From Chloroflexota bacterium (lineage in GTDB: Bacteria; Chloroflexota; Anaerolineae; UBA7937; JACPPX01), in NCBI GenBank assembly GCA_016190785.1, contig JACPPX010000007.1, forward strand, positions 1-6,290: a DNA stretch of 6,290 nt, read 5' to 3'. The translations under genes were made by a program, and so were the position numbers. Position 1 is the first letter of the stretch. Every line of letters begins with the position of its first letter. Below are positions 1-5,123 of this stretch, in pieces. Under the pieces are notes generated by a model that was given only the letters and a program-made list of their open reading frames with translations, was not told the DNA's origin and did no database searches.

Positions 1-39
1 ACTAAAGCCCAGATCCTGTGGCCCTCGGCGGAGATATAG
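1..39 (+). CDS. secD: Possible 3' end of secD (last 12 codons)
   Basis: Frame 1 is open from the window edge and reads TKAQILWPSAEI followed by a TAG stop at 37-39, two bases before the ATG of secF. SecD normally lies directly upstream of secF in a two-gene unit, and such a tight junction suggests translational coupling. Twelve residues are too few for a family match, so the assignment rests on position only. Frame 3 is closed by a TAA at 3-5; frame 2 is also open here but runs on past the secF start. Confidence 0.4.
   Translation, partial: TKAQILWPSAEI
27..33 (+). promoter_or_regulatory. Ribosome binding site of secF
   Basis: GGCGGAG lies 8 bases before the ATG at 42. This spacing supports the ATG at 42 over the in-frame GTG at 18, which has no Shine-Dalgarno sequence in the visible upstream bases. 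The site falls inside the presumed last codons of secD. Confidence 0.6.
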
Positions 40-41
40 GC

Positions 42-1088
42 ATGTGGGATATTGTCGGCAAAAGATACTGGTATTTCCTACTCTCCTCTTTGATAGTGAT
101 CCCGGGGATCATTTCCTTATCTCTATACGGGTTGCCTCTCTCCATCGATTTTACCGGAGGTTCTCTTCTGGAATTAGAGTACAAAGGGACCGATGTCCCC
201 GGGCCGGGAGAGATGAAGGAGGTCTTCGACAGTTTTGGGTTCCAGGACACCCTGGTCCAGACCTCGGGGGAGAGGATCTTTTTGGTGCGCAGCAAGTTCT
301 TGGACTCTCCCACCAAACAGGCCATCGAAGACAGCCTACGGGAGCAATTCGGAGATTTTGAGGAACTCCGTTTCGAGGCAGTAGGTCCCGCGGTAAGCCA
401 GGAGGTGCAGCAGCGGGCGGTATGGGCCGTGGGTTTGGCTGCATTTGCTATCCTGCTCTATATCTCCTGGGCCTTCCGCCATGTGCCCAACCCCATACGC
501 TTTGGAACCTGCGCCATCGTGGCTATGCTTCACGATGTCTTTGTGGTTTTGGGTCTGGCCTCCATTTTTGGGGTCCTTTTCGGACTGGAAGTAGATGCCC
601 TTTTCCTCACCGCCCTGCTGACGGTGATCGGCTTCTCGGTCCACGACACGATTGTGGTCTTCGACCGCATCCGGGAGAACTCCCGCCGCCGCGCCGGGGA
701 ACCCTTGCCCAGCATCGTCAACCACAGCATTATCCAAACCCTGGACCGCTCCATCAACACCCAACTTACCGTGGTCTTCACCCTGGTTGCCCTCCTGCTC
801 TTCGGGGGGATAACCATCCGCTATTTTGTCCTAATCCTTTTGATCGGAATCATCAGCGGGACCTACTCCTCGATCTTCAATGCCAGCCCGCTGCTGGTGG
901 AATGGGAGGCCCATCCCCACCGTCTCCTCTATGCTCTCTCCTTTGCCTTGCCTCCTCTGGGGCTTCTCCTGGGGGCTTATAATTGGTGGCGGGGGAAAAA
1001 GCCCTGGGCCCGCGGTTCACTTCTCGCTGCGGGGATAGGGTTAGTCAGCATTGCCCTCCTGTTCATAGGGCGAATGGCGGTTACTTAA
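42..1088 (+). CDS. secF: Protein translocase subunit SecF
   Basis: SecF is an inner-membrane RND-type accessory subunit that works with SecD on the SecYEG channel, using the proton gradient to help pull exported proteins across the membrane. From the ATG at 42 it is 348 residues. The start gives the usual short N-terminus before TM1 (MWDIVGKRYW). Visible SecF signatures are IDFTGGS (residues 35-41) at the base of the periplasmic P1 domain, GPAVSQEV (115-122) before TM2, LHDVFVV (163-169) in TM3, the TM4 block around VIGFSVHDTIVVFDRIREN (195-213), INTQLT (238-243) and YSSIFNASPL (275-284) in the last canonical helix. After six canonical helices the protein continues with two more hydrophobic stretches (about 296-316 and 326-345) separated by a basic WWRGKK loop, which most SecF proteins lack. 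The next gene has its own promoter, so secF probably ends the secDF unit. Family assignment is very secure. Confidence 0.96.
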   Translation: MWDIVGKRYWYFLLSSLIVIPGIISLSLYGLPLSIDFTGGSLLELEYKGTDVPGPGEMKEVFDSFGFQDTLVQTSGERIFLVRSKFLDSPTKQAIEDSLREQFGDFEELRFEAVGPAVSQEVQQRAVWAVGLAAFAILLYISWAFRHVPNPIRFGTCAIVAMLHDVFVVLGLASIFGVLFGLEVDALFLTALLTVIGFSVHDTIVVFDRIRENSRRRAGEPLPSIVNHSIIQTLDRSINTQLTVVFTLVALLLFGGITIRYFVLILLIGIISGTYSSIFNASPLLVEWEAHPHRLLYALSFALPPLGLLLGAYNWWRGKKPWARGSLLAAGIGLVSIALLFIGRMAVT

Positions 1089-1113
1089 TCCAGGCGAATA
1101 ATCGAGCGTCTCT

Positions 1114-1141
1114 TTGTCAAAAATAGGAACTAGGGTATACT
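1114..1141 (+). promoter_or_regulatory. Sigma-70-type promoter before lipoprotein gene 1
   Basis: A -35 box TTGTCA (1114-1119) and a -10 box TATACT (1136-1141) are separated by 16 bases. Transcription would begin near 1148, about 22 bases before the start codon. The 81-base gap between secF and the lipoprotein shows no convincing terminator hairpin, so some read-through from secF is possible. Confidence 0.6.
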
Positions 1142-1169
1142 TATTCTATTCCCCCAAAAAGGAGGATTG

Positions 1170-1928
1170 ATGCACAAGATCGGATGGTTTAGCCTTGTCC
1201 TGCTGGTGGTTGTTGGTCTTTTCCTAGCGGCCTGTGGAGGAGCGGCGCCACCACCGCCGGAGGTGGAACCCACAGCCACGCCTACGGAGGAGGTGGTGGA
1301 GGAAACACCACAGGAGGAAGTAGCCTATCAGTCGAACATTGAAGCCCTGCAGAACCTGGATAGTTATTCATATTCCTTCGATTGGTCCTGGGAGGGAGGA
1401 TCTGCAGGAGCGGTAACTGCCGGCACATTCCACGGCGAGGGCGAAGTGCAGAACCGGCCCACCCGGGCACAGCACATTATCTTCTCTACAGAGAGTGGGG
1501 GCTCGGTTTCTTACACAGAGTGGATTTACCTTGAGACCGAGGGCACACTCTGGACTCGCGATTCGGCTGATGGGGAATGGCAAGAAGTACCTGGCTTGGA
1601 TCCTTCTGTATTCGCAGGTTTGGATCTGACCGGCCTGTTTTTTGGGCTTAGCTACTCGACTGCTACCGATTTACAGTTTACTGGGGTGGAGACTATTAAC
1701 GGCGTGCAGGCCAACCACTTCTCTTCCACCACCTTCTCCGCCCTGGTGGGATTTGGCTGCACAGTTACCGAAGCGCGCGATGATATTTGGGTGGCGGTGG
1801 ACGGCGGCTTCCCCGTAAGGCAGGTCTCGGATTTCTCCGGAACCTGCGGTGGGGCATCCGCGGAGTGGCATTTCACCTTAGACGTCACCGGGGTCAACCA
1901 GCCGGTGCAAATCGTCGCCCCGGCCTAG
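1170..1928 (+). CDS. Lipoprotein, LppX/LprG-like fold suspected
   Basis: A 252-residue secreted lipoprotein. The start is the ATG at 1170, four bases after a strong GGAGG (1161-1165); the TTG at 1167 is too close to that site. A basic N-terminus, a hydrophobic core (residues 4-19) and the lipobox LAAC put the lipidated cysteine at C22. A Pro/Thr/Glu-rich linker (about 24-50) then spaces the folded domain from the membrane. The domain (about 52-252) is rich in alternating polar and aromatic beta strands, with phrases such as TGVETINGVQANHF (171-184) and VAVDGGFPVRQ (209-219) that recall LppX/LprAFG-type or LolA-like lipid-binding half-barrels. That fold suggests binding of a lipid or other hydrophobic ligand at the cell surface, but this is inference from texture, not a secure match. 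C197 and C226 could form a disulfide. It has its own promoter and is followed by a hairpin, so it is probably a single-gene unit. Confidence 0.85.
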   Translation: MHKIGWFSLVLLVVVGLFLAACGGAAPPPPEVEPTATPTEEVVEETPQEEVAYQSNIEALQNLDSYSYSFDWSWEGGSAGAVTAGTFHGEGEVQNRPTRAQHIIFSTESGGSVSYTEWIYLETEGTLWTRDSADGEWQEVPGLDPSVFAGLDLTGLFFGLSYSTATDLQFTGVETINGVQANHFSSTTFSALVGFGCTVTEARDDIWVAVDGGFPVRQVSDFSGTCGGASAEWHFTLDVTGVNQPVQIVAPA

Positions 1929-1954
1929 GCCAGAATATCTCCAGTGTGACATAG

Positions 1955-1982
1955 GCCCCGCTCTCTGAGTAAGGAGCGGGGC
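1955..1982 (+). terminator. GC-rich hairpin after lipoprotein gene 1
   Basis: A nine-base-pair stem pairs GCCCCGCTC (1955-1963) with GAGCGGGGC (1974-1982), around a loop of about ten bases. It lies 26 bases after the stop codon, where an intrinsic terminator is expected. The downstream bases (TGTGCTTATG) are not a proper U-tract, so termination may be weak or factor-assisted, or the hairpin may mainly protect the 3' end. Confidence 0.6.
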
Positions 1983-2016
1983 TGTGCTTATGTGCTCGGC
2001 ATTCGACCTCAAAGCG

Positions 2017-2025
2017 TGATAAAAT
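2017..2025 (+). promoter_or_regulatory. Candidate extended -10 promoter before lipoprotein gene 2
   Basis: TGATAAAAT fits an extended -10 element (TG, one base, then TAAAAT at 2020-2025). No good -35 box is seen about 17 bases upstream, which is tolerated for extended -10 promoters. Transcription would start near 2032, about 13 bases before the GTG start codon. It sits just after the hairpin that ends the previous gene. Confidence 0.35.
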
Positions 2026-2044
2026 GAATGCTGAGAGATAAATT

Positions 2045-3208
2045 GTGAGCAATCTCATAAGAGCGATTTCCTTGCTTTCTTGCATCGCCCTGCTTCTGGG
2101 CTGCACTCCGGGAGCTGTCACCGTGCAGAGAGCTACTCCCTCGCCGATGGTTACCTCCACCCCCTCCCCAACCCCACCCCGTGATGTCGGAGCATTCCGG
2201 GTGGAGGTGCAGGAGATGCTGGATGAGGCGGCAACCCTGGATTTTTCCCTGCAAGGAGAGGCAGTGGCTGAAGCCCTGGCTCTCTATCTCGCCCGCCCCG
2301 ACCGAGATGAATTCTTTGATTGGGAGTTGGCTGAGGAGTTCCAAACTATGATGGATGATGCGGGGCTGGAGATATTCATCGGGGTAAGCCTGGTGGAATT
2401 GGATACGGAGCCCAAGACTTATATCGGAGCCTATGGCTATTCCTCTCTCCGCATTTTCTGGGGGGGGATCGGTCACCCCTTGCAAAACCAAGAAATCGCC
2501 TTTGGCGATGTGGTCAATGAAGCCCGTCTGGTAGAGGGCGAACTGGGAGTGATCTTCGCCGTCGTGGGTGCCTCCACCGTGACCCCCGACTTTTTGCTCC
2601 TGCGCCAAGAAAACGAAGCCTGGGCATCGATCTGGCCTCTGCCCGAGGGGCCGACACCCTGGCGGGATATTTGGATCACCGCTGATGGGGAAGTCTTCTT
2701 CGGTGCTGATGACCTCCCTCTGATCCGGACCGTGGGTAGTTCCTGGGGTGTGGCCTTTATGGAGGAGGACCCGTTCTTTGAGTGCCATGCCTGCGCTCAC
2801 CGCTACTTTGAAATCCTGTGGGAGCGCCAAGCCGACCTATATATCCCCCAGGTCAGTTTGCCCCAGGATGCACCCTACTATGAACGGCTTTGGGAAGTGA
2901 CCCGCCCCAGTTTTTATGCCAGCCTTTTTGAATTTTTGCGTCGCCTGCGGGCCGGGGATGAAGTCGGGGCTGCAGAGCTAGTGGTGGATCCGGCAGTTAT
3001 TGATCAAGCGAAAGCCCTGGGTCTAGATGACTCCGCCCGTTCCTTCCTCAGTGATTTCCCGGATATGCCGGCCCACGGCATGGTCTTTGTCTTTTACGAA
3101 AACGACGAGGATTTTCTGCCCCAATACGAGGCTTCTTTCCAATTGTTGACAGCGGAGCAGGAGCACTGGCTGATTGACGGGATTCGCCAGATCGAACCAG
3201 AAGACTAG
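2045..3208 (+). CDS. Lipoprotein of unknown function with CxxCxH motif
   Basis: A 387-residue predicted lipoprotein that I do not recognise. The GTG at 2045 is the first usable start in frame, because an in-frame TAA lies at 2039-2041; a weak GAGAG (2033-2037) precedes it. The N-terminus has one arginine, a hydrophobic stretch and the lipobox LLGC, so C20 is the lipidated residue, followed by a Thr/Pro/Ser linker (about 21-46). The rest is acidic and soluble: a helical part (about 50-105), a strand-rich middle (about 108-240), a CHACAH cluster (C247, C250, H252), and a helical C-terminal part containing YASLFEFLRRLRAGDEVGAAELV (291-313), which resembles helical pairs of solute-binding or NTF2-like domains. 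The CxxCxH could bind a metal or be redox active, but nothing else points to an enzyme. A run of eight Gs (2460-2467) lies in the coding sequence. The gene converges on the amidase gene, sharing stop-codon bases. Confidence 0.85.
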   Translation: MSNLIRAISLLSCIALLLGCTPGAVTVQRATPSPMVTSTPSPTPPRDVGAFRVEVQEMLDEAATLDFSLQGEAVAEALALYLARPDRDEFFDWELAEEFQTMMDDAGLEIFIGVSLVELDTEPKTYIGAYGYSSLRIFWGGIGHPLQNQEIAFGDVVNEARLVEGELGVIFAVVGASTVTPDFLLLRQENEAWASIWPLPEGPTPWRDIWITADGEVFFGADDLPLIRTVGSSWGVAFMEEDPFFECHACAHRYFEILWERQADLYIPQVSLPQDAPYYERLWEVTRPSFYASLFEFLRRLRAGDEVGAAELVVDPAVIDQAKALGLDDSARSFLSDFPDMPAHGMVFVFYENDEDFLPQYEASFQLLTAEQEHWLIDGIRQIEPED

Positions 3209-3690
3209 CGTTTTAGTTCTTGAAGATAACTCCGCAGCAAACGCAGGGCAGCTTCTACCGAGCGGGACTTGTTGGCCAGCCGATCCCCGGACCAGATGTG
3301 CTTTTCCGCTCGTATCTCGGTTTCGGTTGCCAGAGCAATGTGGGTCAACCCTACTGGCTTCTCGGGGGTCCCTCCCGTCGGACCAGCGATGCCGGTGATA
3401 GCCAGAGCCAGATCAGAGCCGAAATGGCGGCGGGCCCCCTGGGCCATAGCTCTGGCCACCTCTTCGCTCACCGCCCCGTGTTTTTGCAGGGTCTGAGGAG
3501 GTACTCCCAGCAAAATTTCTTTTGCTTCGTTGGCGTAACTCACCACCCCGCCCAAGAAATAGTGGGAACTGCCGGAGATATTGGTGATGCGGTGAGCGAG
3601 GAGCCCCCCGGTGCAGGATTCGGCCACGGCCAGGCTCAAGCCGTGTTGGGCTAATAGTTTGCCGATTTCTTCTTCTAGACTTTGGGGCAT
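3205..3690 (-). CDS. pncC: CinA C-terminal domain protein, nicotinamide-nucleotide amidase type
   Basis: A 161-residue protein made of the CinA C-terminal domain alone, the size of stand-alone PncC. This family deamidates nicotinamide mononucleotide to nicotinic acid mononucleotide and ammonia, recycling NMN released by NAD-dependent DNA ligase and similar enzymes. Visible hallmarks are AESCTGG (residues 23-29) with the catalytic serine S25, GVVSYANEAK (48-57) with conserved Tyr and Lys, HGAVSEEVA (71-79) and the glycine-rich GIAGPTGG (100-107). The N-terminal molybdopterin-binding-like domain of full CinA is absent and there is no room for it. I chose the ATG at 3690 because the longer in-frame start at 3738 lies inside the tRNA gene; the Shine-Dalgarno for 3690 is weak. 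It lies 37 bases downstream of tRNA-Glu on the same strand and was probably made from the same primary transcript. Its stop overlaps that of the convergent lipoprotein gene. Confidence 0.92.
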   Translation of the reverse strand: MPQSLEEEIGKLLAQHGLSLAVAESCTGGLLAHRITNISGSSHYFLGGVVSYANEAKEILLGVPPQTLQKHGAVSEEVARAMAQGARRHFGSDLALAITGIAGPTGGTPEKPVGLTHIALATETEIRAEKHIWSGDRLANKSRSVEAALRLLRSYLQELKR

Positions 3691-3727
3691 TCCGTTTGCC
3701 AGAAAATGACCGCAGGACTGAGTGCGG

Positions 3728-3803
3728 TGGTGGCGCATAGGGGATTCGAACCCCTGTTTCTGCCTTGAGAGGGCAATGTCCTAGGCCTCTAGACGAATGC
3801 GCC
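3728..3803 (-). tRNA. tRNA-Glu, anticodon CTC
   Basis: Read on the minus strand, a complete cloverleaf is present. The acceptor GGCGCAT pairs perfectly with ATGCGCC. The D-arm region reads TCGTCTAGAGGCCTAGGAC, nearly identical to bacterial tRNA-Glu. The anticodon stem is TTGCC/GGCAG with one G-T pair, and its loop CTCTCAA gives anticodon CTC for GAG codons. The T arm AGGGG-TTCGAAT-CCCCT is perfect. The discriminator base is A (3731), and the CCA end is encoded (3730-3728), so the mature 3' end need not be added. Its promoter lies just upstream, and the amidase gene follows 37 bases downstream. Confidence 0.96.
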
Positions 3804-3821
3804 CCGTGAAGGGCCTTTGGT

Positions 3822-3850
3822 ATTCTATTCAATCGCAACTATTGTGTCAA
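3822..3850 (-). promoter_or_regulatory. Strong promoter of tRNA-Glu and the amidase gene
   Basis: On the minus strand a perfect -35 box TTGACA (3850-3845) and a -10 box TAGAAT (3827-3822) are separated by exactly 17 bases. Transcription would start near 3815, about a dozen bases before the mature tRNA 5' end, leaving a short leader for RNase P. Its -35 region overlaps that of the divergent yjbQ promoter. Confidence 0.8.
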
Positions 3851-3870
3851 GGGAATTCGTATCGTATTTA
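3842..3870 (+). promoter_or_regulatory. Candidate promoter of yjbQ
   Basis: TTGTGT (3842-3847) and TATTTA (3865-3870) are separated by 17 bases, giving a moderate sigma-70-type promoter 28 bases before the yjbQ start. The -35 box overlaps, on the opposite strand, the -35 box of the tRNA-Glu promoter. Confidence 0.45.
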
Positions 3871-3897
3871 CTGACCATAGAAAAATAGGAGGATGAA

Positions 3898-4302
3898 ATG
3901 CTCACTCAACTGGAGGTGGCCACCAAGTCCCGGGCGCAGCTGATCGACATTTCGGAACGCATCGAACAGGCGGTGCAAGAGGCAAAAATCGGGGAGGGGG
4001 TCCTTTACCTATTTGTACCCCACACCACCGCTGGTATCTTGATCAACGAAAATTATGACCCCAGCGTGGCCCAGGATATACTCGATTTCTTAGAAAAACT
4101 CGCCCCCCGCCAAGGGAAGTATAAGCACACCGAGGGCAATGCCGATAGCCATATCAAAACTGCGGTCGTCGGTTCTTCAGCAATTGTCCCTATTCAGAAA
4201 GGGAAATTAGCCCTGGGTACCTGGCAAGGGATTTTTCTTTGCGAATTTGATGGTCCCCGCCAGCGGAAAGTGTTCCTGCAACTAATGGATGAGGGTAGGT
4301 AA
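3898..4302 (+). CDS. yjbQ: YjbQ/UPF0047 family protein (secondary thiamine-phosphate synthase type)
   Basis: A 134-residue protein, the normal length of the UPF0047/YjbQ family. Members form small metal-binding oligomers; some can substitute weakly for thiamine-phosphate synthase ThiE, but the native role is unsettled. The family blocks are clear: LFVPHTTAGILINENYDPSV (residues 38-57) with H42, KHTEGNADSHIK (76-87) with H77 and H85 as likely metal ligands, then a GSSAIVPIQKGKLALGTW stretch and QGIFLCEFDGPR (110-121). The ATG at 3898 sits five bases after a near-perfect AGGAGG (3887-3892). It is divergent from tRNA-Glu, and only 11 bases separate its stop from the -35 box of the ribosomal protein operon, so read-through into that operon is likely. 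No other thiamine gene is visible nearby. Confidence 0.93.
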   Translation: MLTQLEVATKSRAQLIDISERIEQAVQEAKIGEGVLYLFVPHTTAGILINENYDPSVAQDILDFLEKLAPRQGKYKHTEGNADSHIKTAVVGSSAIVPIQKGKLALGTWQGIFLCEFDGPRQRKVFLQLMDEGR

Positions 4303-4313
4303 AGGGTCAAAAT

Positions 4314-4342
4314 TTGACAAAATCCGACTTCTTGAATATAAT
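4314..4342 (+). promoter_or_regulatory. Perfect consensus promoter of the rplU operon
   Basis: TTGACA (4314-4319) and TATAAT (4337-4342) both match the sigma-70 consensus in all six positions and are spaced by the ideal 17 bases. Transcription should start near 4349-4350. This fits the high expression expected for ribosomal proteins. Confidence 0.88.
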
Positions 4343-4356
4343 TTTAGTTTGTGCCG

Positions 4357-4361
4357 AAGGA
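4357..4361 (+). promoter_or_regulatory. Ribosome binding site that sets the rplU start
   Basis: AAGGA lies seven bases before the GTG at 4369. It sits downstream of the alternative GTG at 4351, which coincides with the predicted transcription start and so would have no leader or binding site. This supports 4369 as the true start. Confidence 0.65.
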
Positions 4362-4368
4362 TAGGGAA

Positions 4369-4842
4369 GTGTACGCCGTCATTGAGGTAGGAGGGAAACA
4401 ATATCGGGTGGTCCCCGGCCAGACTCTCCGCGTGGAGTATTTCCCCCAAGAAGTTGGGGAAAAGGTGGAGCTAGAACGGGTGCTGCTCATCGGTGGTGGT
4501 GATGTGAGCCTGGGCCAGCCAGTGGTAGCCGGAGCTAAAGTGCGGGCCAAGGTGACCGCTCAGGGAAAAGGTGAAAAAGTCCTCTCTTTCCAGTATCGGC
4601 CCAAGAAGCGGTACAAGAAGTTGCATGGCCACCGCCAACCGCTTACCCAGCTCCTCATCGAAAGCATAATCCTCAAAGGCCGGACGGTGAGTAAGATAGA
4701 AGAGCGGCCGGCGACAAAAGCGGCCAGACCCGCGGAACGAAAAGCGGCGGTGAAGAAAGCGCCGGCCAGGAAAGCAAAGCCCAAGAAAGCGGCAAGCAAG
4801 ACCACAAAAAAGGCAGCGACTAGGAAAGCAAGCGAACAGTAG
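4369..4842 (+). CDS. rplU: 50S ribosomal protein L21 with Lys/Ala-rich tail
   Basis: L21 binds 23S rRNA in the large subunit. From the GTG at 4369 the protein starts MYAVIEVGGKQYRV, exactly the family N-terminus; a start at 4351 would add six unusual residues. The core (residues 1-104) has the usual blocks, including VLSFQYRPKKRYKK (71-84) and the GHRQPLTQLLIESI signature (87-100). After about residue 110 comes a 47-residue tail composed mainly of Lys, Ala, Arg and Pro, resembling histone H1 C-termini. Typical L21 is about 100-105 residues, so this is a true extension, probably disordered and RNA-binding. The tail shares the core's frame with no sign of frameshift. It is the first gene of rplU-rpmA-rpmE-tdk, 17 bases from rpmA. 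The leader of about 20 bases is too short for the structured L21 leader known upstream of Bacillus rplU. Confidence 0.95.
   Translation: MYAVIEVGGKQYRVVPGQTLRVEYFPQEVGEKVELERVLLIGGGDVSLGQPVVAGAKVRAKVTAQGKGEKVLSFQYRPKKRYKKLHGHRQPLTQLLIESIILKGRTVSKIEERPATKAARPAERKAAVKKAPARKAKPKKAASKTTKKAATRKASEQ
4717..4829 (+). repeat. Degenerate AAAGC repeats encoding the L21 tail
   Basis: The pentamer AAAGC occurs seven times (4717, 4741, 4756, 4771, 4776, 4786, 4825), most copies in frame as Lys-Ala codon pairs. The spacing is irregular, so it is a low-complexity coding repeat rather than a uniform tandem array. Replication slippage in multiples of three or six would change the tail length. Confidence 0.6.
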
Positions 4843-4859
4843 TTGGGAGGTGAAGGAAG

Positions 4860-5123
4860 ATGGCTCATAAGAAAGGTGGAGGCTCTAGCCGTAACAACCG
4901 GGATAGCCAAGGCCAACGGCTGGGGGTTAAAGTATTTGACGGTCAGACGGTGAAGGCCGGGGGGATTATCATCCGCCAGCGCGGTACTCGCATTCTGCCC
5001 GGCCGAAATGTGGGGCTAGGCAAAGACTATACTATCTTTTCTACTATTGATGGCTTTGTAAAATTCGAAACCCTGCCCGGGGAAAGAAAGCGGGTAAACG
5101 TCTACTCCCAGGTGGAAGAATGA
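4860..5123 (+). CDS. rpmA: 50S ribosomal protein L27
   Basis: L27 is an 87-residue large-subunit protein whose N-terminal tail reaches the peptidyl transferase centre and helps position tRNA. The sequence begins MAHKKGGGSSRNNRDSQGQR, the full canonical N-terminus. It therefore lacks the short N-terminal extension cleaved by the Prp protease in Firmicutes. Further family blocks are LGVKVFDGQ (21-29), GGIIIRQRGT (34-43) and GRNVGLGKDYTIFS (48-61). Purine-rich GGGAGG and AAGGA (4845-4857) serve as ribosome binding site. It lies directly after rplU, the near-universal order, and its stop codon overlaps the start of rpmE by four bases (ATGA). Confidence 0.97.
   Translation: MAHKKGGGSSRNNRDSQGQRLGVKVFDGQTVKAGGIIIRQRGTRILPGRNVGLGKDYTIFSTIDGFVKFETLPGERKRVNVYSQVEE

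Noticed and set aside
18..41. GTG at 18 as the start of secF
   Set aside because: It adds eight residues absent from typical SecF, has no visible ribosome binding site, and would overlap the presumed secD end; the ATG at 42 has GGCGGAG at good spacing.
422..982. 186-residue plus-strand frame inside secF
   Set aside because: Pro/His/Arg-rich out-of-frame translation typical of GC-rich shadow frames; secF in the other frame is certain.
2009..2830. 273-residue minus-strand open frame opposite lipoprotein gene 2
   Set aside because: It lies entirely antisense to a gene with a clear signal peptide and lipobox, starts inside it, and its Gly/His/Gln-rich translation matches no family.
3691..3738. 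Longer amidase start at 3738
   Set aside because: The first bases would lie inside the mature tRNA-Glu sequence including its CCA end, and the extra residues do not belong to the CinA domain.
3205..3850. tRNA-Glu as an integration site for a mobile element
   Set aside because: No integrase, no repeat of the tRNA 3' end elsewhere in the window, and housekeeping genes follow on both sides.
4351..4368. GTG at 4351 as the start of rplU
   Set aside because: It coincides with the predicted transcription start and adds six residues before the conserved L21 N-terminus.
4560..4916. Minus-strand frame opposite the L21 tail that looks like a membrane protein
   Set aside because: The Ala/Phe/Leu-rich stretch is simply the complement of the Lys/Ala codon repeats, and the frame also crosses into rpmA.
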